A stretch of 64,000 bases of DNA from Pohlia nutans (taxonomy: Eukaryota; Streptophyta; Bryopsida; Bryales; Mniaceae), in the NCBI GenBank assembly GCA_022496805.1, contig CM040088.1, positions 18,259,001-18,323,000 of the forward strand, read 5' to 3'. Positions 36,789-47,258 of the stretch are shown piece after piece; position 1 is the stretch's first letter, and every line of letters starts with the position of its first letter. The position numbers and the translations under genes were made by a program. The notes beneath the pieces were generated by a model. The model searched no databases. It saw only the letters and a program-made list of their open reading frames with translations, and was not told where the DNA came from.

Positions 36789-37098
36789 TTATTTTATTTT
36801 TATTTTTATTTATTTAGGGTGAGGCATTCATTTGAGCGATGGGAGGGCCTTGTGCCAAAGACTCTCCCATTGTAGGAAGCCCTCAGATGAGTGCCTCACC
36901 CAACGTAAATCCCTAACAGGTGCCCTAAAAACAGCGTTTACAACGATTATTGTACCCTGTAAAGAGCATTTCTAGGGCTTTCCTAACTCGTTCATTCCTT
37001 TGTCAACTCTACCATGTGAAAGTACCAATAATTGAATGGAACGAAACCTGACAAGGATTTACGGAATTGTTTTCCGCATGGTCACCCATTTGGTTTAA

Positions 37099-37652
37099 CC
37101 CCTAAAAGCCCGAGGAGTGTAAACGGGGTTAACTTAAATGGGCATGATTCAAATTGGCATAACATTCAATAGCCAGCATTGGGTTCGCCCTAGAATGTCA
37201 AGAATATCCTCCATTATCATTCACAATGCAATCTATACCTACCATCTTTGACCAGCAACTACAAGTATATATTATTTGCACATGTAGGTGACACCGCTAT
37301 ATGTAAGGTTGTATATGTTTGAAATTAGCCAACAGCCATAGCTAGTTACACATGGAAGGTTGTGCCAACTTTATTTATCTACAACCCAATACTTTTGTCA
37401 TTCTAAATAGCCACCTTACAGCCTTCTCATATTTACCCCAATTTCCCATTCATTTGGATGAAGCTTCTTCATAGTATATGGAGCCAAAAGGCAGTCCCAA
37501 TGATGGCTATTTAATGTTATGGGGTTAGAAAGTAGACTTGATTTCTTATTATAAATTAATTTTAACTTATTCAAATAAATTAAAAAATTACTTTGAGTAG
37601 TCTTCTAAAAAAGGGCAACGACCAGCAAATGGTTGCTCAGAGGATTAGGGTT
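37099..37652. mobile_element. Relic of TTAA family E, copy E3
   Basis: TTAACCCC at 37095-37102; family-E-like sequence (GGCATGATTCAAATTGG) near 37141-37157; then, after an inserted MITE, AAGTAGACTTGATTTC and the subterminal hairpin arms CGACCA and TGGTTG near 37620. Ends TTAGGGTTTAA. Heavily worn. Confidence 0.5.
37169..37510. mobile_element. MITE with ATAGCCAKCATTGGG ends, nested in E3
   Basis: 342 bp. The left end ATAGCCAGCATTGGG is mirrored by CCCAATGATGGCTAT at the right. It interrupts the family-E relic between CATTCA and TTAATG. No coding capacity. Confidence 0.6.
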
Positions 37653-38689
37653 TAAAGTAGACATATCCATTATGTACCATTCATTTAACAATTTTGCCCT
37701 TATGTACCACAACTTATTGAAATTCTAATCACAATACATTTTCTTATCATTCAACTCTTGCACATTCTTCATAACCTTATTGAATTTAGTTCATATCTCA
37801 TACATAAAAACCTCAAATCACAAAATTCTTTTTGGAGGTAGAAGATGAGTTGACTTTCTAATTTAATTTAGTTGAACAATTTGCAAAAATGATCATTTGC
37901 TATGCTCAATTGTGCACCAAAATCTACTGAAAAGTATGGTGTAGTGAAGATTCACATGAGCTTGCAAGTTCTTATCCCATATCATTTGGGAGAGACCAAG
38001 AATGAATTTAATTACAAACCACTACTCTTTCTCCTCTACAACTCTTAGACAATTATCGAATTATTATTTTAAATATGAAGATTAGTAATTTTTCTACACT
38101 TTTGACTATTTAAGAAGACATAATTTATGTGAAATTTGGCAAAAATTACATCTAGTTTCCAAAAAAAACTTAGATTTTGATTTTAGAAATGTTTAGTACG
38201 ACACATCTATTAACTTATGGTGATCACAAAGTAGCACAAATACTATAGTCACATAGCACAAATAGGGTGGTTTACCTTACTCAAAGCAACCCATTCCCAT
38301 ACTCATCTCACAACAAGTGAATTGTTCATTTAAAGAATTACATTGGGCCTTTTTATAGGCCGGTGTGAATAAAGTGTTTGTTCAACCACCCATGGTTCAA
38401 AGTCCACCAGACAAAAAGTGAGTTTATTGTCGTCAGAGAGGCTCGAACTCTCAACATGAAGATTTCTCTTTTAGCTATCATTAAAAAATTCTAAGGTCTC
38501 CAAAGGATCGTGAGAGCAGCCAATACCCTCATGCACAAAAATGAATTAAAAAATAAAAATCCGGGCAAAAAAACAAAACAAAATAAAATAAAATGATAAT
38601 TATAAAAATATTAAAATATAATTAAACCATTATTAAATTATTATTAAAACATTTAAAATTAATAAATCCAGATCTGACGTGGCGAAATT

Positions 38690-38825
38690 CGCAGCCCTTT
38701 GAAGACTTGTGCTGAAGCCAATTGCGCCACCAAACTCCCTACAGAGACCCTGTGGGTTTCGAACCAGCGACCTTTCGTGTGGAAAGTGAATGTGCTAACT
38801 GCTACACTAGAAAATTTGGAGGGGA
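38690..38825 (-). repeat. tRNA-like degenerate repeat (possible SINE remnant)
   Basis: On the minus strand there is a box-A-like GTGTAGCAGTTAGCAC, a 4-bp stem with a 7-base loop, and a box-B-like GGTCGCTGGTTCGAAACC. The anticodon loop lacks U33 and no acceptor stem pairs, so it is not a working tRNA. A second box-A-like GGTGGCGCAATTGGC follows downstream. Confidence 0.4.
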
Positions 38826-39336
38826 TTATTTAGCATCTTCCATGGAAAAGGTGCAAATTGATGTTCATTGATAGTAACCAATTACAGTGTCCTTAGCAAT
38901 AGCAAATTTTCCTGATCTAAACGGGATCTAGAGCGAGAAATTGCAGGATGACCCTTTAGTGCATGGGCAGAGAGAGCAACGAGGGCTATAGCCCGCATGA
39001 ATTAATCATCCATTGGGGATAGTGATTCTAAATGCGCCACATAACCTACATAGAGCATGCTACTCTCGATGCTCTTTTTCGAAGGTGGATCCTATAACTA
39101 CTTAGTCTACGACTAAGTATCATTAAGAAAAATGAACATGTTTCCCCCTCCCTTCGGGACATTTTTAGAGTACCTATATAACAAGATCATGAGACCCCCC
39201 CATGATTGGGTAGACCATGAGTGGTGGTAGAGCCACCGGGCGGTATTAGGATGTGAACCCCGGTCTCTCCGTTGGGATGCCCTTTTATTTTTTGGTAAGT
39301 TAGTGGTTCAGTTAGTAAGTCCACCTCATTCTTCAT

Positions 39337-39398
39337 CCTCATCCATTGACCTCATCCATTATCCTCATCCATTGTCCTCATCCATTGTCCTCATCCAT
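39337..39398. repeat. 13-bp minisatellite (CCTCATCCATTGT)n
   Basis: About five imperfect units lie upstream of the Hsp20-like gene. Confidence 0.85.
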
Positions 39399-39626
39399 GG
39401 GCATTGCTTCTGTAGCTCAAACACGAGTGCGCTGCGCACAAGGCCACGACGCAATACTTTCTCTCCCTCCAGATCCTTACCCCTTTGATCGCACCACACG
39501 ACCTCCCTCCAGCTTCAATTCATTCGTGGACCTCCCACCAAATCGCTTGCACAAATTTCTGCTCAAAATTTCGCTTCGAACGGGCTAGATTTGTAGAATT
39601 CCACGGCGAACGAACGCATTTCAAAG

Positions 39627-40049
39627 GTAAGGTAATCGTTGCTCCACGGCGTCAGTGCTCTTAGTTTGTTTCTACTATCGCCGAGCAGGCTCTCCTCTTC
39701 TACTGTACTTGCGATTGCCGCTAAAATTTCGAATGCTGCAAGCGGGATTTGAATTATTCAATTGCGCCTCAATTTCTACGCTACCCTACATAATTCGCAT
39801 GACGAACTCCTTTCTTAGTTTTTTACGACGGTAGACTTCCTATTTGCGGTTCACTGTGTCCACGAAGTCCTAGCATGAGTCGAATTTCCAGATTGATTTT
39901 CCGGCATGATTGCCATTTGATATTGTGGATTTGAGGTGTGTGATTCTCGAATGTATCATGGTTTAGGGTTTAGGTGTTGCACGGTTAGAACTCTTTTGTG
40001 TATGTACAATTTTTTTCTTCTCATTGACGATGATGTCTTAATTTATTAG
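39627..40049 (+). other. Likely 5' UTR intron of the Hsp20-like gene
   Basis: Donor AAAG/GTAAGG at 39626 and acceptor TTATTAG at 40049, three bases before the ATG. This is splice-site reading only. Confidence 0.5.
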
Positions 40050-40052
40050 GTT

Positions 40053-43000
40053 ATGGAATCATCAAGTATGGAGCGAGCTCAGTTTCGATTGCAGCAGTTG
40101 GCTGCTCACCTTCATCCTGATCAGGGCTCTGTGTCTTTCATGGTACGACTTGATTTTTCCTTTTTCATTTAAGATTGAGGTGATGCTTTTGAGCTTTCAC
40201 AGCCTGGGGGTAACAATGTATGTATTTGACGGTGCAGGCATGCATGGGTAGCGTTCGGAGGCATTCACGGGTTGACTATGCCCGAGTTGCTTTGAATGAT
40301 GCACGATTTATGCGGCCTGCACAGGACACTAAGGTACTGTAAAGTGCTCTCAACATGAGTCTTTATTTGCTCGAGAATTGACTGTCCATCTGCTTTAGTT
40401 CTACATAAAGAAATTCATTCAAAAATAAGGTAGAGGATACTAAAGCTTGGAGTTATTCACGGCTCAATATCTATGGCTATTGATCTTTGAATGGAAATGG
40501 GCTTGTCTACTCTCCCTTCAATAGTTTTTTACTCTCCCTTCAATAGTTTTTTACTCTCCCTTCAATAGTGGTCTACAACCTCTCACTTTGCATGTTTTCA
40601 TATCAAATAATTTTTGAGATTAAAAATTCAATCTCGAGAGTTTGGCTTTTGTACCCAAAGTGATCTCGCCAGAGCTCTACATCTCTCCCTAAAATCACAC
40701 TCCTGCATAATTATGTTTAAAGTGACGCAAATAGTATATTCTACCTTACTGGTGTGCTGTCATGTGTAGCTGAAATCTTCGGCTTTAGAAACAGATGCCA
40801 GAGGATTGTTGAAACGTTCTATTTCTTGGTTAAGATTTTCGGACAATTTTGGAAGTTAGATGCTACATTGTTAGAAAAATTCTGAGGATTGTATTGGGTA
40901 CTTTGTGTTCGGGCTTTGAACAGGGAAGTCCTACTGAAGAACTTGTCAAGCAATCGGCCCCTCCCTCTAAAAGCCCTCAAGACAACGAGAAGAGCACAGA
41001 CCTAGTTTCGCCTCCCTTGTTCAGCAAGCCCTCAGTGCAGGATGTGGTACCGCCAGTTTCCGAGCCTCTGTTTTCTCGTAGCAGCTCACTGTCACCGCAA
41101 GAGGTGGAGAAGGAGAAAGAGGCGGCTGCCCTCGCATGGGCTGCTGCTGAAGAACAACCAAGTCACCCTGAAACAGAAAGCATTGGCAAAGGTATCGAAT
41201 CTCTCTGCCCGAATTTGCCAACATAGGTTTGTGTTGTTTCAGTTGGTCATAGGTTCGTGTTTCAAGTACATGAAAGCAACACAATATGGTTACTGATTCA
41301 GTGCTATAACAACAATGACTGAATCACTGGCCAGTGATGTAGCACTACTGAGTGAAGCATTTTGAGTAGGCCATATTGAGTGAAGTATTTGATCCTGTTG
41401 CTTTTAAGCTTGCCACCAGACCAACACATGAGCCTTACTTGTGGTTCCTTACACTTTTTCCTTACACAGGTTATGAGTGGTTTCCCCGCATGGATGTTGC
41501 GGAGTCCGGCTCTGCATATGTTGTGACAGTTGAGCTTCCGGGCGTTAATGTGGATGGCATCTGTTGTGAGGTTACTTCTGACAGGTAATAATGAGTGATT
41601 ATTAATTCTGTGAAAGCTTAGATGACCAGAGCTACAAATAAAAATTCCTCTTTGGAGCTAATAGAAACTTTCAAATATATTTCTATCGTTCAAGAATGAT
41701 TTCTTCTTTCTATTACTCCCTCTGTCGGAAATAATTGTCCTAGTTTTTGGCATTGTTTTTTTTGCAATATTTGTCCTATGTTTTATACTTCAAACGTGAG
41801 CCCTGTCCACTTCAAACGGGTCGGACAATGATAGTGACACAAAAACTACATACTATTATTAAAGAGAAAATATAGACCATTTTTCGAGGTTTGAGACGGG
41901 TTTTTTTGGAAAAAAAGAAGCGTTAAGTTAGAACACTCCAAAAGCTAGGACAGTTATTTCCGGACAGAGGGAGCAGTACATTATGTTAAATGAAGCTTTC
42001 TAAATGATTTATTTCAACTCTTATAGATATGAAAGCGGCCACTTTTAGCTATTTCGGCACTTGACTAACAGGATATTTTACTATTACAAATATGAGGAAA
42101 TTTCATACGAGAAATGAGGTCGTTGATGAGGAGATTGACAACCTGCTCTTGGGGAGATTAATATGCGAGGTTTGCAAAGGATGAGCTTAACTGATACTTT
42201 TTGGTGGTACTTGAGCAGCTTGGTCATATCAGGCAGCCGGGCTACAGATTGGTGGAAAACCAACGGTGACAGTCACAGTTACAGTAACGGTAATGGCAGT
42301 GCCAATGGGAATGGAAGCGTTTATCATCGACGGGATCTTGCACAAGGTCCATACCGAGCTTTATGGCGTTTGCCCAAGAATGCAGATGTGGGAGCTATAG
42401 CTGCAGAATTTATGTAAGTTGTTGAATGTCTCTCTCTTTGCCACGATGCAACTTTTATAGACGATTTGCAAGTTTGTCATTAGATTAGTCACATTTGTTG
42501 CCAAGCAACTTTTAAAAGTTACATGAAAGTTTGATGAACTTAAAACCTCTCTATCTCCTGATTGAAAACTCCAACCTTTACTTTGATTAGTGGGTGTACT
42601 CAGTGTTAATGAATGAATTACTACTGTTGGATTTTGAAAAAGAACCAATAGGCTCGCAAGAACCCCTTAACTAGAGAATTTCATCACCCAAGTGATTGAG
42701 TAGGAAGATGGCTCGTGCTTGAGAGGATGTGGCTCCTTCTCCCTCTTGGTAGGCTTGTTTTTCCTCTGTTGGATTCACTATTCCATTCACCAAACCATCT
42801 TCCTATAGTACTATTGAACATTTGAGTTTGTAGGGGTGCAATTAGTTAAAGAAAATAGGCTTACTTCATGAAATTGTTAAATACATTCATTGCAAGGTCA
42901 AAGTCAAAATGCATGACGAAATCGTGGATGGGATATCTCTCACAGCAAAAAAAAACATGTTTTTAAAAAGAAATGAAATGGTGCAGTTGATTTGTCTGTT

Positions 43001-43118
43001 AATTATCATTTCTGTTTTATGATTTCAACTTTTCTAAGGAGACACTGGATGGTTTGGGTGCAGCGAAGGCTTTTTACGGGTGGTAGTGCCAAAGACACGG
43101 ATTGTGCGTTATATATGA
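40053..43118 (+). CDS. Hsp20/alpha-crystallin-domain protein (six exons)
   Basis: Hsp20-like chaperone-fold protein of 272 residues, larger than the usual 15-22 kDa small heat-shock proteins. Exons are 40053-40142, 40238-40333, 40924-41191, 41470-41584, 42219-42413 and 43064-43118; all phases agree. Residues 1-62 are a conserved-looking basic N-terminus. Residues 63-150 are acidic/Ser/Pro-rich and probably disordered. The alpha-crystallin domain runs from about 153 to 268: W155-F156-P157, VELPG 172-176, LVISG 191-195, RLP 240-242 and the final VVVPK strand. An Asn/Gly/Ser-rich insert (about 205-224) sits in the middle of the domain. The C-terminus ends RIVRYI without the I-X-I motif that helps classic small Hsps oligomerise. 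This resembles the plant Hsp20-like superfamily rather than class I-II sHsps. Intron 4 carries a Stowaway MITE, and a Tc1 element starts 96 bp past the stop. Confidence 0.85.
40509..40569. repeat. 22-bp tandem repeat in Hsp20-like intron 2
   Basis: Three copies of ACTCTCCCTTCAATAGTTTT TT (22 bp), the last partial. Confidence 0.9.
41716..41974. mobile_element. Stowaway-like MITE, copy 2
   Basis: 259 bp in Hsp20-like intron 4, from CTCCCTCTGTCGGAAATAAT to CGGACAGAGGGAG. TA on the left (41714-41715); the right TA is displaced. Same family as 12631-12879. Confidence 0.88.
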
Positions 43119-43213
43119 AGAAGTAAGTAGCAGGACCTTGGAAGTTTTGTGACTTTGTAATATAGGACTTTGTAAAACTGGCCATGCAGAAGTTGAAGAT
43201 AGATCCGTAAATA

Positions 43214-43235
43214 CAGTGACTGTCAAAACTGATCA
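43214..43235 (+). repeat. Left terminal inverted repeat of the Tc1-like element
   Basis: 22 bp starting CAGTGACTGTCAAAACTGAT, a perfect inverse of 44801-44822. Similarity continues imperfectly for about 8 bp. Confidence 0.95.
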
Positions 43236-43442
43236 AACATTTGCAAACACTTCATTCAATCCTTGGTGGACAAGAAATGAACACATAAAAATGGAGCTGG
43301 TAATTTTATTAACATACTATGTAATAAATAGTACATATTAGAGGAAATACGCCTTCCATATTAGAGCTCTAAACAGATTGAGAAAAATCCAAAGTCCACC
43401 TAGGCATTTGATCAGTTTTGCCAACCCATGAAAGATGATCTC

Positions 43443-44462
43443 TCAATACTTTGTCCACCTCCCTTTTGCTGCTTTTACAGCTGCAATTCTATGTGGCATA
43501 CTTTCTACAAGCCTCCTACAATCATCTGGTGTAATTGAGTGGAAAACTTCTACCACACGATCCCATAATTCTAATAATCCATTTGGAGGTCTCTCATATT
43601 GATTGAGTCTCCGTTTGAGAATTGACCAAAGGTGTTCAATGGGATTCAAATCAGGCGATTGAGCAGGCCAAGGTAGAAGAGCAAAAGGTTGCCGTGAGAA
43701 CCACTCTTGAAGCATCTTTGTTGTGTGAATGGGAGCATTGTCTTGTTGAAAGATAACACGAGAACGGTCTAAGTTGAACTTGGAAATTACCCTGTGGACA
43801 TTTTCCTCTAGAATGTCACGATAACGAATCTGATTAATGCGCCCCTCCACTTTGCATATCAATCCAGGTCCATGCATGCACATACACCCCCAAACCATAA
43901 TCCCTCCACCTCCATGTTTCACTGTTTGACTGATAGTTCGTTCCGAAAGCGGCATCGCCTCTCGTGTCCAACACCAAACTCTTCCGTCTGAGTTGAAGCG
44001 GTTGATTTTACACTCGTCTGAGAAGATTACTCGACTCCAATCCTCTATGGTCCAGTGTTCGTGGACACTAGCGAACTCTAAACGTGCCTTTACATTTTTG
44101 AGAGAAAGATGTGGTTTTTTGACCTTTGTTTGCGAACGTAAACCAGCTCTATGAAGTGCACGTTTGATAGTATGAGAGCTCACTTTCACTCCCAATACTT
44201 GTTGCGAAGACCTTGCTAAATCTGCACAAGTACCCACTCTTCCCCTCACCATTTCTAATACACACCTTCGTTCCTGTGCTCTATTCAACTTTCGAGGTCT
44301 ACCTCCACGCAAGCGGTTTACATCTGAAACATGTACCTGACGAAGGTTATGAACACTTCCCACACTCACATGCAAAGTATTTGCTATCTCCCTGTGTGAA
44401 TATCCTCTCTGGAGCATCGAAACTATGTTATCTTGAGTTTGTCGAGATAATGCTTTGGGCAT
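43443..44462 (-). CDS. Tc1-like transposase (DD34E)
   Basis: 339 residues, the usual length for Tc1 transposases; single exon, ATG at 44462. Residues 1-45 form a helix-turn-helix DNA-binding region (paired-like). GRPRK at 54-58 is the AT-hook-like linker. Residues 61-120 are the second HTH. The catalytic core has D149 (SDECK), D241 (QQDNAPIHT) and E276 (NPIEHLW), with exactly 34 residues between the second Asp and the Glu. The glycine-rich KHGGGGIMVWG box is at 182-192. The enzyme cuts the element out and inserts it at TA. No stop or frameshift, so it may be active. Codon use and GC are richer than the surrounding intergenic DNA. Confidence 0.96.
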   Translation of the reverse strand: MPKALSRQTQDNIVSMLQRGYSHREIANTLHVSVGSVHNLRQVHVSDVNRLRGGRPRKLNRAQERRCVLEMVRGRVGTCADLARSSQQVLGVKVSSHTIKRALHRAGLRSQTKVKKPHLSLKNVKARLEFASVHEHWTIEDWSRVIFSDECKINRFNSDGRVWCWTREAMPLSERTISQTVKHGGGGIMVWGCMCMHGPGLICKVEGRINQIRYRDILEENVHRVISKFNLDRSRVIFQQDNAPIHTTKMLQEWFSRQPFALLPWPAQSPDLNPIEHLWSILKRRLNQYERPPNGLLELWDRVVEVFHSITPDDCRRLVESMPHRIAAVKAAKGRWTKY

Positions 44463-44800
44463 CTTGAAACACTAAAGAAGAAGGCCTATACAGTAGCAAT
44501 AATTGTGTACACAGCTATCAGAGACTAGAGAATTCAAAGTTCTATGAGTGCCAGTGGAAGATCTCTCACAAATCTGTGCACATCACTTCATGAGATATTG
44601 CATTTCATGGAGTGTCAAAAGTGATCAAATGAGAGAGATGGTCACTAACCATCCATCTGTCCACACAAATGCATTGCCATCTGTACAATTACGTTGATAA
44701 GTATCTCAGCTTATAATAGATTGTGATTAACCTCTAAACCAGAGCATGCCACTTGCCAGATTGCAATTAATGACAATCGAACTTGTAATTATCCAATGTA

Positions 44801-44822
44801 TGATCAGTTTTGACAGTCACTG
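44801..44822 (-). repeat. Right terminal inverted repeat of the Tc1-like element
   Basis: 22 bp ending CAGTTTTGACAGTCACTG, followed by TA. Confidence 0.95.
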
Positions 44823-44824
44823 TA

Positions 44825-47235
44825 TGTCCATGGGAGACATCCTTGATTATCTCAGATTGAGAATGCTTGCTGTGCTGTAATATTGTGTTGTTCACAGCTA
44901 ACAAGTGGTATTATTTTGTCGTGGAAGTGTGATTCATTGTTTATTTCCATCTTGCTTATTCACAATGGTAATCCTACTATTAAGGAAGTTAGTTTGTTTG
45001 GTTTGTATGTTTCGTTGAGATCTCCCCAACGGTGAGGTCCCTGGCCGCTTACTTGGTATCGCTGGAAAGCTCTCGACAAGTAAGGGTGCACCAAAGTTGT
45101 TTCGTAGCTTTTGGATGTACGGTGTGAAAGTTATGAATTTTAAATCAAATTTCATCACCATAAATTGAATTAAATTATTATGTATATATTATTCTAAAAA
45201 AAAATAAAAAAATCTAAAGCATGGTTAAATGCACAAGGAACACTAGGGCCAATAGCATAGGACCTCACTAGTATATAATATATCGTAATAACCTTTCATA
45301 GGATGTAACATTATACCAATATAAGAGATACTTTGTTTGTTGGTTGCTTGGTTTTTTGGCCAATTTTAGAGTTGTGCAGTTTTAGTTGCAAAAACCTAGT
45401 TATAAAGAACTTGAAATGAAATTCTATAAAAGCCTTAGATTTCTTGTGCATCAGAAAAGTTGGGGCAGATTATTTTGGTGCCATTTTGACATCGAAGGCC
45501 GCATACAGGTCATTTTAGTGTCATTTTATCCATACTAGGTTGGTATAGAGGTTGGCACCAAATTATCTTAATTGCATTTCAATGCACCATCATAGCACCA
45601 TGTTCACAGGCCTTGAAGTTCTTGATGTGTCTCAAATAAATAACCAATAAGTAAAATAAGAATGCTATGTCTTTTTTCTTCTTGTATATGAAAATTTCAA
45701 AATAAAAAGAGCTTCCAACCTCTATGATGAATTAAGTACATTATAATGTACTTCCTACTATAGTACCCTTGCTATCCCTAACACTATCATGAGGACCTTT
45801 AGAGTAGGATCTACAATGAATGAATTTATTTTACATACTATGCACATCTATTATAAATTTTGGCAAAATTACAAGATATATGAGCATATAGATTCAAAAT
45901 TTGAGCATGAATATGTGAGAACACATTGTACTCTAGTTTTTGAATACAAAGAATATACAATTTTTCTTTTATTATATGTGTATGCAACAGGTGTTTTTGT
46001 AAATGACGTATGTACTCAAGTCATCCTTGGAACATAGTTAAACTCTTTATTCACAATGATCTTTGAGTTGATATTATGATTGTTACAGGGACACAATACA
46101 TTAGAACAATGTACTCTACCTTTGATACTATCATATCACATAACAATGGTTTAAAATGTACTTTACACTAAAATTGCAATTTAGTGTTCAGCGGGAATTG
46201 ATGTCTTTTACCACAATTCTTTCAAAGGTGGAAAGAAATTGTGTCCCTACAGTATATAGGAGTTTGCTACTTGTAATGCCTACTTTCATTGAGAGCGCGA
46301 CATGTTCCTTTCAAGTGATGAGAGTGATATGCCATGTTTATTATAAAGATGTCATTCGTCATTGAAACACTACATGTAGAATAGAGTTAACCGAAAAGTC
46401 AGCCCAAAGAGGAAACTTTTAGCAAACTCGTGTTGAATTCCTCTTGAACTCATATTGAAATATAAATAGACCAAAATCTAGTCTATGACGAGTTGGGAGA
46501 CAATCTAAAACAAGGCACTGTCATTATTCTCCATACCTTGCTATGGCTCCCACACCCCACCAAAGCTCCAAGCCCATGGCCCACAAGGGAACAATCTATG
46601 ACACGACACTATTCAACCCAAGTATGATTCAATAGAGAGGTTAGAAGTAGAGCAAAAAGGGAAGTTAGATGCACTTTTTTTCGGTTAACTCAAATGTCTA
46701 CTTGAAGTTTTTATCATTTTAAATGTTATAATAAAAAGTTTTGTTACAAAGACACTATATCTTCAAAAAGTCAAATAATGTCCGTGTTGAGGAAGAGTAT
46801 CCCGGACACTAAAATCGTCACAATTTTAGTGTACTAAATGGCCACAAATAGTCACATGGCACTCACAAATATCTTATGGACGGAGGGTTGACTGTAATGT
46901 CTTCCAAGTTCCACGATGTACAATATTGACTTCACTAGAACGGTACGAATGGATGACCGAAATCTCATCCCCTTTTCATCCACTAAGAGGGATCTCATTC
47001 ATGCAAAGCAGCTCATGCTCCGGAGAACTGCTCACGACTCGCCATTGACCTAAGGTAGTTCGAGACGATCGCTTGCTCATGAAGTCACGCAGTTTGTTGC
47101 CGCTGCACTTTCGTATTCAGTTTTTGAAATCACTGCCGAAGAATTTTTTCATTGATTTCCACGGTTGTTCGAAGAGACGGCAAGACGAGCTGATGGGGAA
47201 GAGAATCGAAGGTTTTTGATTGATCGGGGATCGTC
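44825..47235. other. Intergenic region before the GRAS gene
   Basis: AT-rich with short ORFs lacking motifs. The last few hundred bases (about 46,900-47,235) become GC-richer and are probably promoter and 5' UTR of the GRAS gene. Confidence 0.45.
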
Positions 47236-47247
47236 ATGTCCAAGTGA
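47236..47247 (+). CDS. Three-codon upstream ORF before the GRAS start
   Basis: ATG TCC AAG TGA, ending 11 bases before the chosen GRAS ATG. It could lower translation of the main ORF if included in the mRNA. CCAA/GTGAGT inside it could also act as a splice donor. Confidence 0.35.
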   Translation: MSK

Positions 47248-47258
47248 GTTCGATCGCG

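Larger units (their letters stand above)
36618..39330. other. Intergenic region between LEA and Hsp20-like genes
   Basis: Holds a (TA)n/TTATA microsatellite (36736-36786), a family-E relic with an inserted MITE (37099-37652), a tRNA-like degenerate repeat (38690-38825) and AT-rich DNA. No gene was seen. Confidence 0.5.
43214..44822 (-). mobile_element. Complete Tc1-like (DD34E) transposon
   Basis: 1609 bp. The two ends are perfect 22-bp inverted repeats beginning CAGTGACTGTCAAAACTGAT. TA flanks both sides (43212-43213 and 44823-44824), the TA target duplication of the Tc1/mariner superfamily. One intact 339-codon transposase gene lies inside. Inverted near-copies of the end motif occur inside each end (43409-43420 and 44613-44628). 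It sits 95 bp beyond the stop codon of the Hsp20-like gene, probably in its 3' UTR or just after. No decay is visible, suggesting recent insertion. Plant Tc1/mariner elements are usually DD39D; DD34E is typical of animals and fungi, so horizontal arrival is likely. Confidence 0.95.

Noticed and set aside
38738..38820. tRNA gene on the minus strand
   Set aside because: Box-A and box-B-like sequences exist, but there is no paired acceptor stem and the anticodon loop lacks U33; kept only as a tRNA-like repeat.
39337..40569. CRISPR-like array from short tandem repeats
   Set aside because: The units are contiguous minisatellites without spacers, in eukaryotic DNA.
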